This document shows positions 1 to 11,345 of a DNA stretch of 64,000 nt, piece after piece. Within the stretch, counting starts at the first letter, position 1. Every line of letters starts with the position of its first letter. Under the pieces are notes generated by a model that searched no databases, was not told the origin of the DNA, and saw only the letters and a program-made list of their open reading frames with translations. The translations under genes and the position numbers were made by a program. The stretch comes from Prorocentrum cordatum (Eukaryota; Sar; Dinophyceae; Prorocentrales; Prorocentraceae), in contig CAUYUJ010016909.1 of NCBI GenBank assembly GCA_963575745.1, forward strand, positions 72,501 through 136,500, read 5' to 3'.

Positions 1-540
1 GGCGCTGGAGCGGAGGAGCCAGCAGGGGAGGGAGGGGGGGCAGGGGAGGGAGGGGGGGGGCTGGCCTCAAGAGCGCCAGCCTGCCGCGGCGCGGCGGGGC
101 GCAAGGGCGCGGGAGGGACGGGAGCATCCCCAGATTCCTGACGGTGCCACGACATCGGGCGTCTCGAAAAAATCCAGACGACTTTGCTTGTCGTTTTCGG
201 CCTCTGAGGGCCCTCGCCGGGCCTCGGGACCGTCAAAAAACGACTCGGGACGAAAAAGCGCTCCCAGGGAAATGGTCGGGAAGTCGGGGGCCCGTGTCTT
301 GAAAACATCGAAACGTTGGATCTCTGACGTTTCTACTCTCTTCAATTCCGTGTTTTCGTTTCGCGATCTGGCCCCACGGGGGCCGCTTTCGGGCCCCGAG
401 GCTATGAATCATGAATCCGTGACGCAGATCTGCCCGAGAACTGCCCCAGAGGAAGGGGTCGGGATCCCTGTGGCCGCGAACTGAAAAAGACACATCGGCG
501 AATGCCAGGGTTCACAAGAGGCGCAGGAGGAGCAGGAGGC
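1..540. other. GC-rich non-coding stretch with a decayed dispersed repeat
   Basis: No credible gene. The first 65 bases are G-rich. Roughly 120-310 holds an inverted, decayed copy of the GTCGTGATTTTTTCA dispersed family (see 29537-29705): in reverse complement it shows the CATTTCCCTGGGA, TCGTCCCGAGTCG and GGGCCTCGG blocks of that family. The open frames here overlap on both strands and show no domain. Confidence 0.5.
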
Positions 541-544
541 GCAG

Positions 545-1190
545 ACCCTCCTCCTCCTCCTCCTCCTCCTCCTCCTCCTCCTCCTCCTCCTCCTCCTCCT
601 CCTCCCCTTCCTCGTCCTCCCCTTCCTCCTCCTCCTCCTCCTCCCTCCTCCTTCATCCTCCTCCGCCTCCTCACGCATCAATACTCCTCCCCCTCTTCTT
701 CCTCTCCTCCCCACCTCCTCATTACTCCTCCTCCTCCTCCTCCTCCTCCTCCTCCACATCGGTACCTTTACCTCCTCGCTCGTTGCTGCTTCCTCATCCT
801 CCTCCTCATTCCTCCTCATCCCCTCCTCAGGCCCTGCTGCTCCTCCTCCTCCTAATCCACCTCATCCTCATCGTCATCCTACCTCCTCCTATACTCCTAT
901 TCTCCTCCATCACTCCCTCCTATTCTCTTCCTTCCTCCTCATCCTCCTGACTTCCTCCTCCCTCACCCTCCTCTCCTCCCTCCTCCTCCTCCTCCCCACT
1001 CATCTCTCCGCCATACTCTCAATCCTCCTCCTCCTCTCTCATGCTCTCCTCCTCCTCCTCCTGCTCCTCCTCCTCCTCCTCCTCCGCCTCCTCGTCCTCC
1101 TCCTCCGTTTCCTCCTCCTCCTCCTCCTCCTCCTCCTCCTCCTTGTTTTCCTCGTCTTTCTCCTCGTCACCCTCGTCGCCGTCCTCTCCT
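545..1190. repeat. TCC trinucleotide array
   Basis: Long, interrupted TCC (GGA on the other strand) array. The purest run is 545-605; from 650 to 1190 it is diluted with CAT, CTT and GTC triplets. Frames through it read as poly-Pro, poly-Ser or poly-Leu and are not taken as genes. Confidence 0.95.
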
Positions 1191-1650
1191 TATCCTGTCA
1201 GCCTTTTTTGCGTCCAGCGCGGCCAAGCACGCCACGACATGGGGCGCAAACTCGCAAGGGGCCCCGGCAGCCACGGCTGCCCGGCCGCCCCCGCTTCAAC
1301 GAGAGCCACCCGGGCCGCACAAGGGCCGCCAGCGGGGCCCTCCAGAGGGAGGGGTTCGGAGGCAGCTCTTGGGAGGTCCTCGTGGGAACGGTGTGCGGCG
1401 AGGAACGTTTGCATAGCGTGTCGCGGCGGCGTCCCTGGCAACACGCTATGCCTTACGAGCAGGTCACGTGTCGTTCCGCTCCGCGGGGCGGGGAGCGGGG
1501 GAATGCTCGGGACGTTGACGCTCGGGGGCCAGAACGTGGACAACGCGTCGCGCCGCAAAGTGGTGGGCCAGAACCGGCGGTTGCCAAGCCTGGTTGGAAC
1601 CCTGTACGGGCCAGGGCATATTAAACCCGGAATTGAGCTAGACTGAACCA
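1190..1650. other. Unassigned GC-rich stretch
   Basis: Open frames exist on both strands (about 200 aa plus, 220 aa minus) but they mirror each other and show no recognisable domain or motif. I see nothing that supports a gene. Confidence 0.4.
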
Positions 1651-1877
1651 GAGGCCTCCTAGATGGTCTGCGAGTGGATGGCGTCGAAGGATCACGCCGC
1701 CTCACCGAAGCATCGCCGCCGATAAGCTGCATCGGCGACGCGTCGGCGACGAATCTGCGACGTCGGCGATGCATCGGCGACGGCGGCGCGGGGAAACGCA
1801 GGCTCCACATCGAGCCGCATCGTCGATGCATCGGCGATGTGGCGCGATCTTCCGACCCCATCAAGCCCTAGGAAGCC
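1651..1877. repeat. CATCGGCGATG-rich inverted-repeat element, copy 1
   Basis: First of three dispersed copies (others at 18801-19018 and 35631-35842). The copies share a GAGGCCTCC-type end, a terminal inverted pattern (GATGGGGTCGGAG against CCGACCCCATC) and a core of overlapping CATCGGCGATG palindromes. The size (212-227 bp) and inverted ends fit a non-autonomous DNA element. I could not fix a target-site duplication. Confidence 0.6.
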
Positions 1878-2585
1878 ATTCAGGACCCCCTTTTGGCGAA
1901 ACAATAGCGCATCCAGCACCCGGAAAGGTCATCATGGACTAGCCATGAGGATATAAGCAGGAAGGTGTTGAGTTATGTGGTATGGATATAAAGCGGGTTG
2001 GGTTTCAAAGCGCTGTAGAACAGGCACGGTAAAGGATTAAAGGATCCTCGAGATTCAATGCGGCAGCGGCAAGGACAGGGTGAGAAACGGGCAAGACAAG
2101 AGGACAAGCACTGTTGGAGTCTGGTGCTCAAGCGAGTCCGTCGCGCTTTGTAAGCCGTCAAGCAGACAGCTACACAGGGCTACACTGAGCGCCCCTCCCA
2201 TAAAAGGTTGCTTAGCCGCAAGGGGACAGGTTCAAGTGGGTTCAGCAGGTCCCGAGGTTGGCGGACTTCAGCCCATTCCCAAGGGCACATTGACCCCCCG
2301 CGGCGCCAACCGCAAAAACGTTGTACGGCGCCAGTGGCAGGAAAGGAAATACTCCCGCCAGAGCCCGCGGGACTAGCCGAAACTGGCAAATCCATCGCCC
2401 ACCTGAAACAATGCGAGACCATTCAGGAGCAATGCCCAAAATCCGCGAACTGCCCAGAAACAGTCCGGGCGAGCCCGCTCACAGGAGTGCTCGACTCGTC
2501 GATCTCGCCAGCGGATGTCATAAATTCGCTCGCCGACTTCGCGTGACCTCGCGACACAGTCACGAGAGCCATCTCCTTATTAATG
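1878..2585. other. Unassigned stretch
   Basis: Mixed-composition DNA with short overlapping frames (the largest about 112 aa, plus) and no motif I recognise. It may be flanking sequence of the copia relic that begins at 2586. Confidence 0.35.
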
Positions 2586-3480
2586 CGTGAGTGAGCTAGG
2601 CTGTGAGCTCGGGACGGCCTTCTTCAGCTTCTCGTCGCTGAACTTGACCGCGGCATGGTCATGGCTGATCTGGCCGTCCATCACGCAGAGGATCAGCTCT
2701 CGGCCCACGCTGCCTTTGGTAATGGAGTCAGCCTGCGCGCCATGGCGTCGCACCAGCGCAGTCGTCGATTCGCTCGGTGCGCAGCTGGTCGGCTGATCAC
2801 CACAGGTGGCCAGCCATGCTCTTCTCGGACGGCGGCCAGACCAGGTCCGCGAGCAGGGCGCCGAGGACGGACATGCCGTCTATGACGATCTCTGCGGGGA
2901 CCGCACATCCTCCTTGCCCCCTCAACCCCCCGATCCCATCGGCAGAGGCGGGGCCGCGCACCGTCTCGCGCAGCGCGAGGAGGCGCGCTGCGAACAACGC
3001 AGAGCCAAATGAGGGTCTGCACACAAGCTTGTGCGCTCGGATCACAGATTTCAGCAGGTGGCACACTGGTTTGCCAGCGCAGCGGCCATTGCCAAGACGC
3101 ATGTATACGGCTCTTCCCACGTCGAATCCTGACTCCTCCTCCTCCCTCTCGAAGGACCCGCCACTGTGCTCGCTTGGTCGCCCTGCGCACTCCACTGATG
3201 GAAACGCGATGCGCGCCTTGATCTTTTGCGTGGCCCGACCAACAGATCGCGCGGCATCGCGCTTCGGATGAGCAGCTTGTTCTTCGCTCTCTGCAGGGCG
3301 ACGATGCGATGCACGCTGCGACGCCGCGCTGGGCGAGCAAGGCGTGGGCCGCTGCTTCCAGGAGGGCGACAAAGAAGTCGGGAAGCCGACCTCCGGCCGT
3401 CTCGTCAGCGTCGGCCTTGACCAGGCCGACGCGTCTGATCGACATGGTTGGAAAGAGTGGGTGAGGTGCCCCAAGCACCA
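2586..3480 (-). pseudogene. Ty1/copia-type RNase H relic
   Basis: Degenerate end of a copia retroelement polyprotein, read right to left across at least three frames. About 3060-2950 encodes a segment like KPVCHLLKSVIRAHKLVCR followed by ALRETVRG, which fits the copia pattern of a K/R-rich strand, RxVxRST-like helix and acidic A(L)xE segment. About 2880-2800 gives AEIVIDGMSVLGALL, fitting the strand with the RNase H aspartate (I-D-x-x-S-V). After two frameshifts, LRWCDAMA and ADSITKGSVGRELI (ITKG near 2713-2724) fit the usual W-x-D/(A)D-x-(I/L)-TKG ending, followed by a helix ending near 2600. In the intact family this domain removes the RNA strand during reverse transcription. No long terminal repeat was found. 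The frameshifts rule out function. Confidence 0.7.
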
Positions 3481-3544
3481 CGTGCAAGCACAGCAGGCAG
3501 GCTCCCGCCAAAATGGCCTGAGCCCAAGTTGCTTGAGAACCGAG

Positions 3545-3905
3545 AAGTGCGAGGAGTAGAAGGAGAGAGGGATGGGGAGACGAAAGGGAGGGAGGGAGGG
3601 GGGGAGAGGGGGAGGGAGGAGAAATGGGAGGAGGAGGAGGAGGAGGAGGAGGAAGGGGATGATGCTGCTGCTGCTGCTGATGATGATGATGATGAGAATG
3701 ATGAAGAAGAGGAGGAAGAGGTGGAAGAGGAGGAAGAGGAGGAGAAGGAGATGGAGGAGGAAGAGGAGGAGAAGGAGGAGGTGGAGAAGGAGGAGAAGGG
3801 AGAGGAGGAGGAGGAGGAAAAAAAGAGGAGGAGATAAAGAGGGAGGAGGAGGAGGAGGAAGAGAAGGGGGGGAAAAAGGAGGAGGTGAGAAGGAGGCACA
3901 CCCTT
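3545..3905. repeat. GGA array with GAT and GCT stretches
   Basis: GGA/GGGA-rich array with an internal (GCT)n/(GAT)n tract near 3661-3700. Frames give poly-Glu, poly-Arg or poly-Gly on the plus strand and poly-Ser/Pro on the minus strand. Confidence 0.95.
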
Positions 3906-4440
3906 AACAGGAAGGCGCGAACGCCAAGAGGCGCTGGGCTGGGGCGAATAGTTGAGCTCTGCGGATGATCGGCGTACGTAGCCGAAGGGCAACGATAGGG
4001 GGGTAGTAAGTTTTGAGGTTCGAGGCCTTTGAAGTTTTCGGACGCTTCCGTCGTTCTCGGCGGCTTTCCAGCCTTGGGATGCCTTCCAGCGGCTGCGTTT
4101 CGCCGAGAGCGTGCTGGGAGTGCCCAGATCAACCCCGGGCGGCCGCCAGAGGCACGAGCTACGACCCGAGAACCATCAGGGGACCGGCTCATGGGAGGAA
4201 ACATCGACCTGGAATCGGCGGTACATCGCCAACAGATCGGCACTAGGCCCCCACCTGCGAAATCCGCACGCTCCTGGCTGGAGCGGGCCATCAGACGCAC
4301 TTCGCCGATGAAGGGGCGGTTGGGGGTCAATGCATCCCCCCCAGCTGCTGGAACTGCTGGAAGGCATCCCGAGGCGATACGGCTTCCAAGAACCAGCGAA
4401 AGCCTCCTCCAAAGCAAGCGAGGAACCGCCGAAGATCCCC
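3906..4440. other. Unassigned stretch with a copy of the ATCGACCTGGA repeat
   Basis: About 4150-4360 is related to the repeat at 30934-31100, 36294-36380 and 37222-37390: it shares ATCGACCTGGAATCGGCGG, TAGGCCCCC and GCCGATGAAGGGGCG blocks. The rest shows nothing recognisable. Confidence 0.45.
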
Positions 4441-4529
4441 CCTAAGTGGTCGTAGGAGAACCTGAGAGCGCAGGATCAGTCAGCATTGAATCGGCAAACC
4501 AGGACGAGTAGGAATTTGCATAGGACCAG

Positions 4530-4700
4530 GCCGCAGCGGCACGGAGTCGAAATCGGACCGGATCGGCTGGGCCAGGCTGCGCAGCAGCAAACTGCGAGCA
4601 TCGGGCCGCATCGGATCGTCGGAATGTCGGCATCGAATCGGATCGGGCTGGCCGGCATCGGCATCGAATCGGAGCGATCGGACCGAAGTGGAACCTACGA
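4530..4700. repeat. Short tandem CGAATCGGATCGG repeat
   Basis: Irregular tandem units built on GCATCGAATCGGATCGG. A similar GATTCGG-rich patch occurs at 39060-39275. Confidence 0.6.
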
Positions 4701-4789
4701 AGGCTGAATGCAGCCCAGAGTCAAGCAAAAGGATAGGAGCTCGAACCGCAAGATGGTGCGGACAATGGAGGTCCCGCACCTTGCAATGC

Positions 4790-5640
4790 GAGGGTGCGGG
4801 AAAAGAAACGAGGAGCGAGGAGGAGGAAGGGCGAGGAGCAGCGAGGANNNNNNNNNNNNNNNNNNNNNNNNNNNNNNNNNNNNNNNNNNNNNNNNNNNNN
4901 NNNNNNNNNNNNNNNNNNNNNNNNNNNNNNNNNNNNNNNNNNNNNNNGCAAGGAGCGGGGAGGAGGAGGAGGAGGAGGAGGAGGAGGAGGAGGAGGAGGA
5001 GGAGAATGAGGAGGAGTAGGAGGAGGAGGAGGAGGAGGAGGCGGAGGAGGAGGAGGAGGAGGAGGAAGGGAAGGAGGAGGAGGACGAGGAGGAGGAGGAG
5101 GAGGAGGGAGGATGGGAGAGGAGAAGGAGGAGGGAGGAGGAGGAGGAGGAGGAGGAGGAGGAGGAGTAGGATGGAGGAGGAGGAGGAGGAGGAGGAGGCG
5201 GAGGAGGAGGAGGAGGAAGCGAAGGAAGGAGGAGGAGGAGAGGAGGAGGAGGAGAGCGGGAGAGGAGGGGAGAGGAGAAGAGGAGGAGGAGGAGGAGGAG
5301 AAAGTGGAGGAGGAGGAGGAGGAGGAGGAGAAGCGAGGAGGAGGAGGAGGAGCGAGAGGAGGAAGAGGAAGAGGAGGAGGAGGAGGAGGAGGAGGAGGAG
5401 GAGGAGGAGGAGGAGGAGGGAGAACGAGGAACGAGGAGCGAGGAGCGAGAAGCGAGGAGGAGCGAGGAGCGAGAAGCGAGGAGGGAGGAGGAGGGGAGGA
5501 GGAAGAGCGAGGAGCGAGCAGCGAAGAGGAGGAGGAGGAGGAGGAGGAGGAGGGGGAGGAGGAAGAGGAGGAGCGAGGTGCGAGGAGCGAGGAGGGGCAG
5601 GAGGCGCGAGGAGCGAGGAGCGAGGAATTGCGAGCTCGAG
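4790..5640. repeat. GGA array interrupted by an assembly gap
   Basis: GGA array of about 750 visible bases around a 100-N gap (4848-4947). From 5420 it changes to GAGGAGCGAGGAGCGA units and fades out near 5640. The gap length is nominal, so the array is probably longer than shown. Confidence 0.95.
4848..4947. other. Assembly gap (100 N)
   Basis: Exactly 100 N inside a GGA array, as expected of a scaffold join of unknown length. Confidence 0.99.
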
Positions 5641-5784
5641 GCGCGTGGAGCGAGGAGGGGCGAACTCGAGGCGCCCGCGCCTGCGCGGCAGGACGGGCGC
5701 GCCGTGGCATGCATAATAAGACAGTACAAGCGAGCCCGCGCGCGTGCGTGCCTCGGCCCCTTGGCCGTCGAAAAAGCGCGCGGG

Positions 5785-7095
5785 CGGCATCGAGGAGGAG
5801 GAGGAGGAGGAGGAGGAGGAGGAGGACGGGGACGAGTGCAGAGGCGGCGAGGAGACGATACGGCTCATTGAGGAAAACGGGCAAGAGTGGAACAGAAGAA
5901 GAGGAAGTCCGCCAGGAGGACGGCGATCCTAATTGGGGGGTGGAGGGGAGAAAAACAACGAAGACGAGGCTCGAAATGTCCTGTTGCGTTGTGTCGCCGC
6001 GCCCGAAGCCTGAGGGGGCGTGCGAGGAGGCAAGAGAAAGTAGAGGCGGAAAAGGAGGAGGACGACAACGACAAGGATGTGGAAGAAGCGGAGGAGGAGG
6101 AGGAGAAGGAGGAGGAGGAAGAGGAGGAGGAGGAGGAGGAGGAGGAGGAGGAGGAGGAAGAGGAGGAACAGGAGGAGGAGGAAGAGGAGGAGGAGGAGGA
6201 GGAGGAGGAGGAGGAGAGGAGGAGGGAGAGAAGAGGAGGAAGAGGAAGAGGAGGAGGAGAAGGAGGAGGAGGAGGAGGAGAAGGAGGACGGGGAGGAGGG
6301 GGCGAAGGAGGAGGAGGAGGAGGAGGAAGAGGAGGAGGAGGAGGAGGACTGAGGAGGACGGACTGCAGGCGGAATGAAGAGAAAGACGGCGAAGGAAGAC
6401 GCAATCTGCGATGGCTTACAAACATATGATCCGCCACCGGTAGACCGAAGGGTTGTATGACAAGGACGGGGTAAAGCTGGAAGAGGAGCAGCAGCAGCAG
6501 GAGAAAACGAGGCGACTGAGGAAGACGAGGGGGCGGAGGAAGACGACGGAGGAGGAAAAGGAGGAGGAGGAGGAGGAGGAGGAGGAGGGCGGATGCGGAG
6601 AAGGAGGAGGACGAGGAGGCGGAGGAGGAGGAGGCGAAGGAGGAGGAGGAGAATAATGAAACGGTCGGAAGCGGAGCTGCAGAAGGAAGATGAACAGGAA
6701 CACGGGGAGGGGGTAGCAGTAGCAGCAGCAGCTGCAGGAGAAAGAGGGCGACGAAGTGAAGTGGGAAACAAAAGCGGGGGATCAAGGAAACAAGGCCGAA
6801 GCGAGGAGCGGCAGCCGAAGCGGGAGGAGGGCAAGTACAAGGGACAGGAGGACGACGAGAAGGAGAAGGAGCATAAGGAGGAAGGAGAAAGGAAGAGGGG
6901 GAGGAGGAGGCGGCGGAGGAGGAACTTCCCTCGCAGAAGCAACCACCTTCGCCCACCCACGGGTCCGCAGCGGCGAGCGGCGCGCGCCCGAGCAGTTGGA
7001 GGGGCGGAAGGCCGCCGCCGAGCAGGAGCAGCATCAGAGGGGGGAAGAGGAGGAGGAGGAGGAGGAGGAGGAGGAGGAGGAGGAGGGCGCTGGGT
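5785..7095. repeat. Series of GGA arrays
   Basis: GGA arrays at about 5785-5830, 6040-6380, 6480-6660, 6840-6925 and 7030-7090, separated by 100-250 bases of GC-rich DNA. The separators show no gene. Confidence 0.9.
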
Positions 7096-8000
7096 GACGA
7101 GCGCAAACACCTGCTCAAGCTTTTTCCTCCGCACGAGGACACCGCAGCTCCTCGCGCGCGGGGGCATCGACGCGGGACCGCCCGCCAACGGAGGCGGCGA
7201 GAGGCCGCGACCGCGGGCGGGGGGGTGCACTCGACGCATGGGGGGGGGGGCGGATGAGGACAGAGCCGATGCCCCACGAGGAGTGGCGCTTGCGCTCTCC
7301 ACCCCCACCTGCGCCTGGGGCGGGGGACCCGCGGACGGGGCCCAGTTGCCACGCTGATCCTGTCCGCCGACAGAGGCACGCAGGGCGCTTCGTCGTCAGG
7401 CACGGGGCGGGCGCGGCGGAGGGGCACAGGGGGGCGGGGGGGGGACGGCCGCGTTCGCGCGCACCGCCGCTCGCTCCCTCAACACCCAAACCCGAGCTAG
7501 AAAAGGCCCAGCCCTACAGCGCCCTACGTCAAGCAACGGCAGCGGCACCACGGGGCAGCAGCAACGGGACACGCAGGAGAAGGCGCACAGCAGCAGCACC
7601 AGCGACGCCAGCAGCAACAGAAGCAGCAGCAGGGGCAGGGAAGGAGACGGACTTAAAGCAGGGTCCAAGACTTAAAAAGACGAAGAAAAACCAAGACATG
7701 CGGGGCCCAGGGTCGGGATCGCTCGCGGACAACAGAGGCAACTTTCCTACCTCGCTGGGCCAACATACTCAGCCGAGCGAGAAATACCTCTTGCGGATGG
7801 GGGGCAGTGCGAAGGCGGCGGTGGGCACGGGTCTTCAGACGTACATCAAGAAAGGCTCCTGCAGCGACGTCGCGATCAAGCCCCCGCGCGCTTCCCAAAA
7901 GGTCGAGAACCGCGACTCGTAGTCGAACAGAAGCACCCTCCATCGCCCTGGCAGGTTCCGAACGCCTGGGACCCAAGGGATGGCGAAAGACGTGAACACA
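7096..8000. other. Unassigned GC-rich stretch
   Basis: Very GC-rich DNA with G and C runs. The plus frame 7254-7922 and its minus shadows show no domain. AGCAGC-rich patches at 7550-7640 look like decayed simple repeat. Part of 7900-8000 may be the 3' tail of the LINE that ends near 8000. Confidence 0.4.
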
Positions 8001-8008
8001 AGGCAGAG

Positions 8009-8905
8009 CTAGTAGCGGCGAAGGTAATCAGGCCCCCCACGTCGGACACAAAACCCTCGGCCCGCGCAATGAAACCTGGCCGAAGTGCAAGCCCCCCCCC
8101 CCCTAGAAAGGGCCCTGAGAAGGCCAGTGGAAAGACGGTTGCACGCGGCCTTTTCGAGATCCCTGCGCCATGACCGAAGGCGAAATACCACAAGCATCTC
8201 AACTACCATGAGCCAGCGTCCGATGCAAAGCAGCAGATGGAGCAGCGGGGACATCGGCGCTCGAAGCCCTCGGAGACACGCGCGCCCCACACCGGGCCCC
8301 CTCCGCCCATCCGCTTGAGGCCGGGCGAGAGAATGTCAGCAGCATCCGCGCTGGCGCATCCAGTCATCAAGTTCCTCCACCAGGGGAGTTGTCGCCGGCC
8401 GAGGCAGACCTTCTCAGGGCACTCACCATTAACAAGCAACTCTAGATCAGACAAAGCCAGACAAAACGCCATACATTTGCTCAAGACACGATACTGAGTA
8501 GCCCCTGGCAACAGTCTCAAGTCCGAAAATCCAAAAGAAATCCCAGGGCCACGAAGCCGCGCAAGCACGAGATCTTTCAGCGCGCGCCTAGGCCCCGCCG
8601 TCAATATCTGCGCGACCCCCCGATGTTGTCCAGCCACCTCTGTCTGGAGTGATAGGAAGCAGTTGAAGGCGATTTTGCGAAGCCGAGACGCACCCGCGCC
8701 GGAATTTAATCGCGCCCACCTGCCGCGCACTGCGCGAGCCGTCGGCCGACCCAGAATCCGAGGCATAACGCGTCGGTATCCTATTTGATCGCGCGGAGCC
8801 GACCCCCCTTCCCCCCTGCGCGCTCGGAGAGACGCGCGCGAGACAATGCCGCGCTGGCGAGCGCGCGGCACTCGCGAACATTCAGCGAGAGACCGATTGC
8901 AGGGG
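8009..8905 (-). pseudogene. LINE C-terminal (thumb and beyond) region, broken
   Basis: The frame from about 8905 to 8203, followed by a different frame to 8009, has segments such as KIAFNCFLSLQTEVAGQ and ISFGFSDLRLL that fit the thumb/connection region seen after the reverse transcriptase of dinoflagellate LINEs. No RNase H or zinc finger could be recognised. The assignment rests mainly on position and strand. Confidence 0.55.
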
Positions 8906-8909
8906 AGAG

Positions 8910-9726
8910 CTAGCCCAACAAGAGAAGCGCGGGCATCATATCGACAGGGGTATCCTGCAGCCAAAAGCAGCAGTCATCAGCATATGCAAGTTCCAAGTCA
9001 ACCCCAGGAGCGCGTAGATACTTGATGCACCTCAGGAACGGGCCTATAGCAACGGGGAGGCGAGTCATCGACGACGGACCCCCCTGCCCTACACCACGCA
9101 CCACTGGGAAGCTACTACCAGCAGCCCCCGCGAAGTTAGCCCCTGCAGCGTTGCGGAGGCACGCAGACAGATAGACCCCAAGAATCTTCCGCGGGGCGCC
9201 CATAGCCCTGCGAACCTGGGCAGTCCACGCCGAGAGAATCGACGGGAACGCCGCCCGAACATCGGCGCACAAGATACGAGCTCGATCGAGCCCACGCATA
9301 AACTGGAAGAGCCCCCACCTCTCCACCTCAACCGCATCACCCAGGATGTCGCGGCCTCTAGCGCGCCCTCGCTGCTGCCCCATGACCGCCCGGGGCGAGG
9401 CGTCACTCGGCCCGGCGCAGCGAGCGCCCGCGAGGATCTTAGCGCCCGCCCATGAGGGGGAAATGGGCCGGGTTGATTTTGGCAGCCCCGAGACAAACGC
9501 ACCTTGATCCGCGGGCCACTTCCCCTTCGGAAGAACAGCATCCCGCGGGAACTACAGCCCCCAGGAAGCGCGTCGCCCCCACTCTCGCGAACAGCCTCTC
9601 ATACGCCAAAAAACACATCATAAGCTTGAAGAACAGCCCAACTCCGACATCCATGCAGTGGACCATCGGGCCCAGGGGCAGAATGCCGCTCGAATCGAAT
9701 GCGATTTTCAAACTCGCCCTGACCAA
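8910..9726 (-). pseudogene. LINE reverse transcriptase core
   Basis: The clearest protein relic in the window. The 157-aa frame 9383-8910 has QQRGRARGRDI at its start (the QxGF-x-x-GR-like block), CADVRAAFPS at residues 39-48 (motif A with the catalytic Asp), RGVGQGGPSS at 96-105 (motif B) and LAYADDCCF at 132-140 (motif C, the YADD catalytic pair, about 8972-8989). Upstream, in another frame (9726-9439), lies a stretch matching the finger region. The spacing between motifs A, B and C is normal. The frame breaks on both sides show that only this fragment stayed open. Confidence 0.88.
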
Positions 9727-10439
9727 GGAGCCAGAGCAGTTCGCGCGTCAGTTGGCCAGCCGACTGCACGTGGGACAGGATCGCAGACTAGCGTCGCCCA
9801 TCACGAGGCGCATCAGCAAAACTCTTCCCCAGTGGGAGGCCGACGCGCGGGGCGCTGCGCCGGGGCTCGGGCAAGGTAGGCCATGCTCGCCCACCGCCGC
9901 CCCCCCCCCCCCCCCCCCAAAAGTCCGATCCGACGTCTCATGAGAGCCCGCCCCCTCTTAAGAGCCAACCGCCATTTCTTCGCCTTCTTCACCTCATCAG
10001 ACTCCCTGCTCTGGCCCACCTCGCCCAACCAATCCTAACGCCATCTGTTCTTCAAAGCAACGAAGAGTGGGCGCAGGCCGCCGGGGCCCGCGCAGACGTC
10101 ACGGCCAACACCACAAATAGAAAGGACACCACGGCATCAGAGCGCACGAACGACAAGATACCACTGCTGCCCCCTTCCACCCGCGGCGCGCCACGAACGC
10201 CAAATGGAGGCGCTCAGCATCATCCGACGCTTGCCGATACTCCGCAGATTGCCGATAACCAGCCGCCACCATGCCAAAAAAAGAGCTCTCACCCCTCGAA
10301 TGCGCTCTGAGAGGTCCTCTCGAAGGGCCATTCCCCTTGGATGTTCCGAATCTATCCGCATGTAAACCGCGCGTTGACAAATCCAACTCGGCACCGAGAA
10401 CGCGCCTCCAGGTTCGGGGCAGGCGATCGCCACAGCAAC

Positions 10440-11170
10440 AGGGACATAGCCCGAAGAAGCCCCCCCTCGTAGCTCAGGGCCCCCAAAGCACAAGCAGAGA
10501 CCCCGAACTCATTCACAATATCCGATGGGGGCGCTATAGGAGCTCTGATAAGCCGCGAGAAGCCCCGAATCTCATTGCGAACTGCTCCTGCATCTGGGCC
10601 CAGGTCGACGCGTTTCACACCAGGAACCACACTGTCATTGAAATGCGCCACAGCGCATCCTGTTCCGAAGGCCGAACTCACACCCGGCAAGACACCAGCC
10701 ACCATAGCCAAACTGCGAGCTGCAGGGGCCGCACATCCAGAACCTTCTCAAAGCTTACACACGCTAATGTGATCACATGTTTTAGGCAAATGAACGCTCA
10801 CAATCGCCAGGTCCCTATCCAAGCCCTGGGCCCCGGAGCATGAGCACCCCCTCCCCCTCGACCACCTCCACATGAACCGCGCGCGGGAACAATGCAACAA
10901 GAGATTCATAAACAAATGTGGCAACGCCCCAGCTACCCTATCCTCCATGAAACTGCCATAAGCTTACATGTGCGCCTCTCGCCGGCTAACATAGCCAAGT
11001 CTGCCCTGGACCCATGTGCTCCCTGGGAACATGCAATCTGATACCTCTCCGGCAACCTTTTCGCCCGCGGAAATCTTGAGCTCGCCGTGAGAGAAGGCGA
11101 AGAGAGGGAGGAAAAGAGAGCACGATAATTCCACGCACAGAGCGTGAGCGGGGTAGAAGGACGATAGACT
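10440..11170 (-). pseudogene. LINE AP-like endonuclease domain, broken
   Basis: In the intact family this domain nicks genomic DNA to prime reverse transcription. Near 11140 the minus strand encodes LTLCAWNYRALF, matching the first strand with its conserved W-N. Near 11034-10987 it encodes QGAHGSRADLAML, in the place of the (L)QE-x-HG motif with the catalytic Glu lost. Near 10820 comes AIVSVHLP, fitting the strand usually read as x-V-H-L. Near 10454 SGYVPVAVAIA fits the closing S-D-H-x-P-V motif with D and H replaced. These pieces are in different frames. The loss of the key acidic and His residues as well as the frame argues that it is dead. Confidence 0.7.
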
Positions 11171-11289
11171 CCGCCAGCAACCCTAGCAAGCGGGGGAGAA
11201 ATTTGTGAAGCTGCGTCAACTGAATTACAGCGACCACTGCTGTCAACTCGACAAAATAGCCTCATAACTACTCCACTCGGGACCCTCTT

Positions 11290-11345
11290 CTCCCGGGCAG
11301 CTGTTGCACTCTTTAACACAAAATAAACAATAATAATAAACCAAA
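11290..11345. other. A+T-rich tract between LINE and decayed gene
   Basis: AAAATAAACAATAATAATAA followed by an A-rich run, sharply different from the GC-rich surroundings. On the minus strand it reads as T-rich, so it is not the poly-A tail of a minus-strand retrocopy. Confidence 0.5.

Larger units (their letters stand above)
8000..11270 (-). mobile_element. Degenerate dinoflagellate LINE (endonuclease + reverse transcriptase)
   Basis: Non-LTR retrotransposon relic of about 3.3 kb on the minus strand. In order it shows an AP-like endonuclease (about 11170-10440), a linker, a reverse transcriptase (about 9726-8910) and a C-terminal region (to about 8009). All parts lie in one orientation and in the order usual for a single-ORF LINE, but the frame changes at least five times, so it cannot make one protein. 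No poly-A tail or target-site duplication is visible at either end, so both borders are estimates. Just upstream, 11290-11345 is unusually A+T-rich. The neighbour on the same strand is the decayed SL-headed gene ending at 11476. Confidence 0.85.

Noticed and set aside
3001-3020. Second DinoSL candidate (AGAGCCAAATGAGG)
   Set aside because: Only about nine bases fit the leader, with a missing A and wrong flanks; it lies inside the copia relic.
4480-5868. Long minus-strand frame (462 aa) across the GGA array and gap
   Set aside because: It is Ser/Leu/Pro runs from TCC triplets plus X residues from the N gap; no domain at either end.
5865-7427. 520-aa minus frame
   Set aside because: Composed almost wholly of translated TCC repeats; the ends show no domain.
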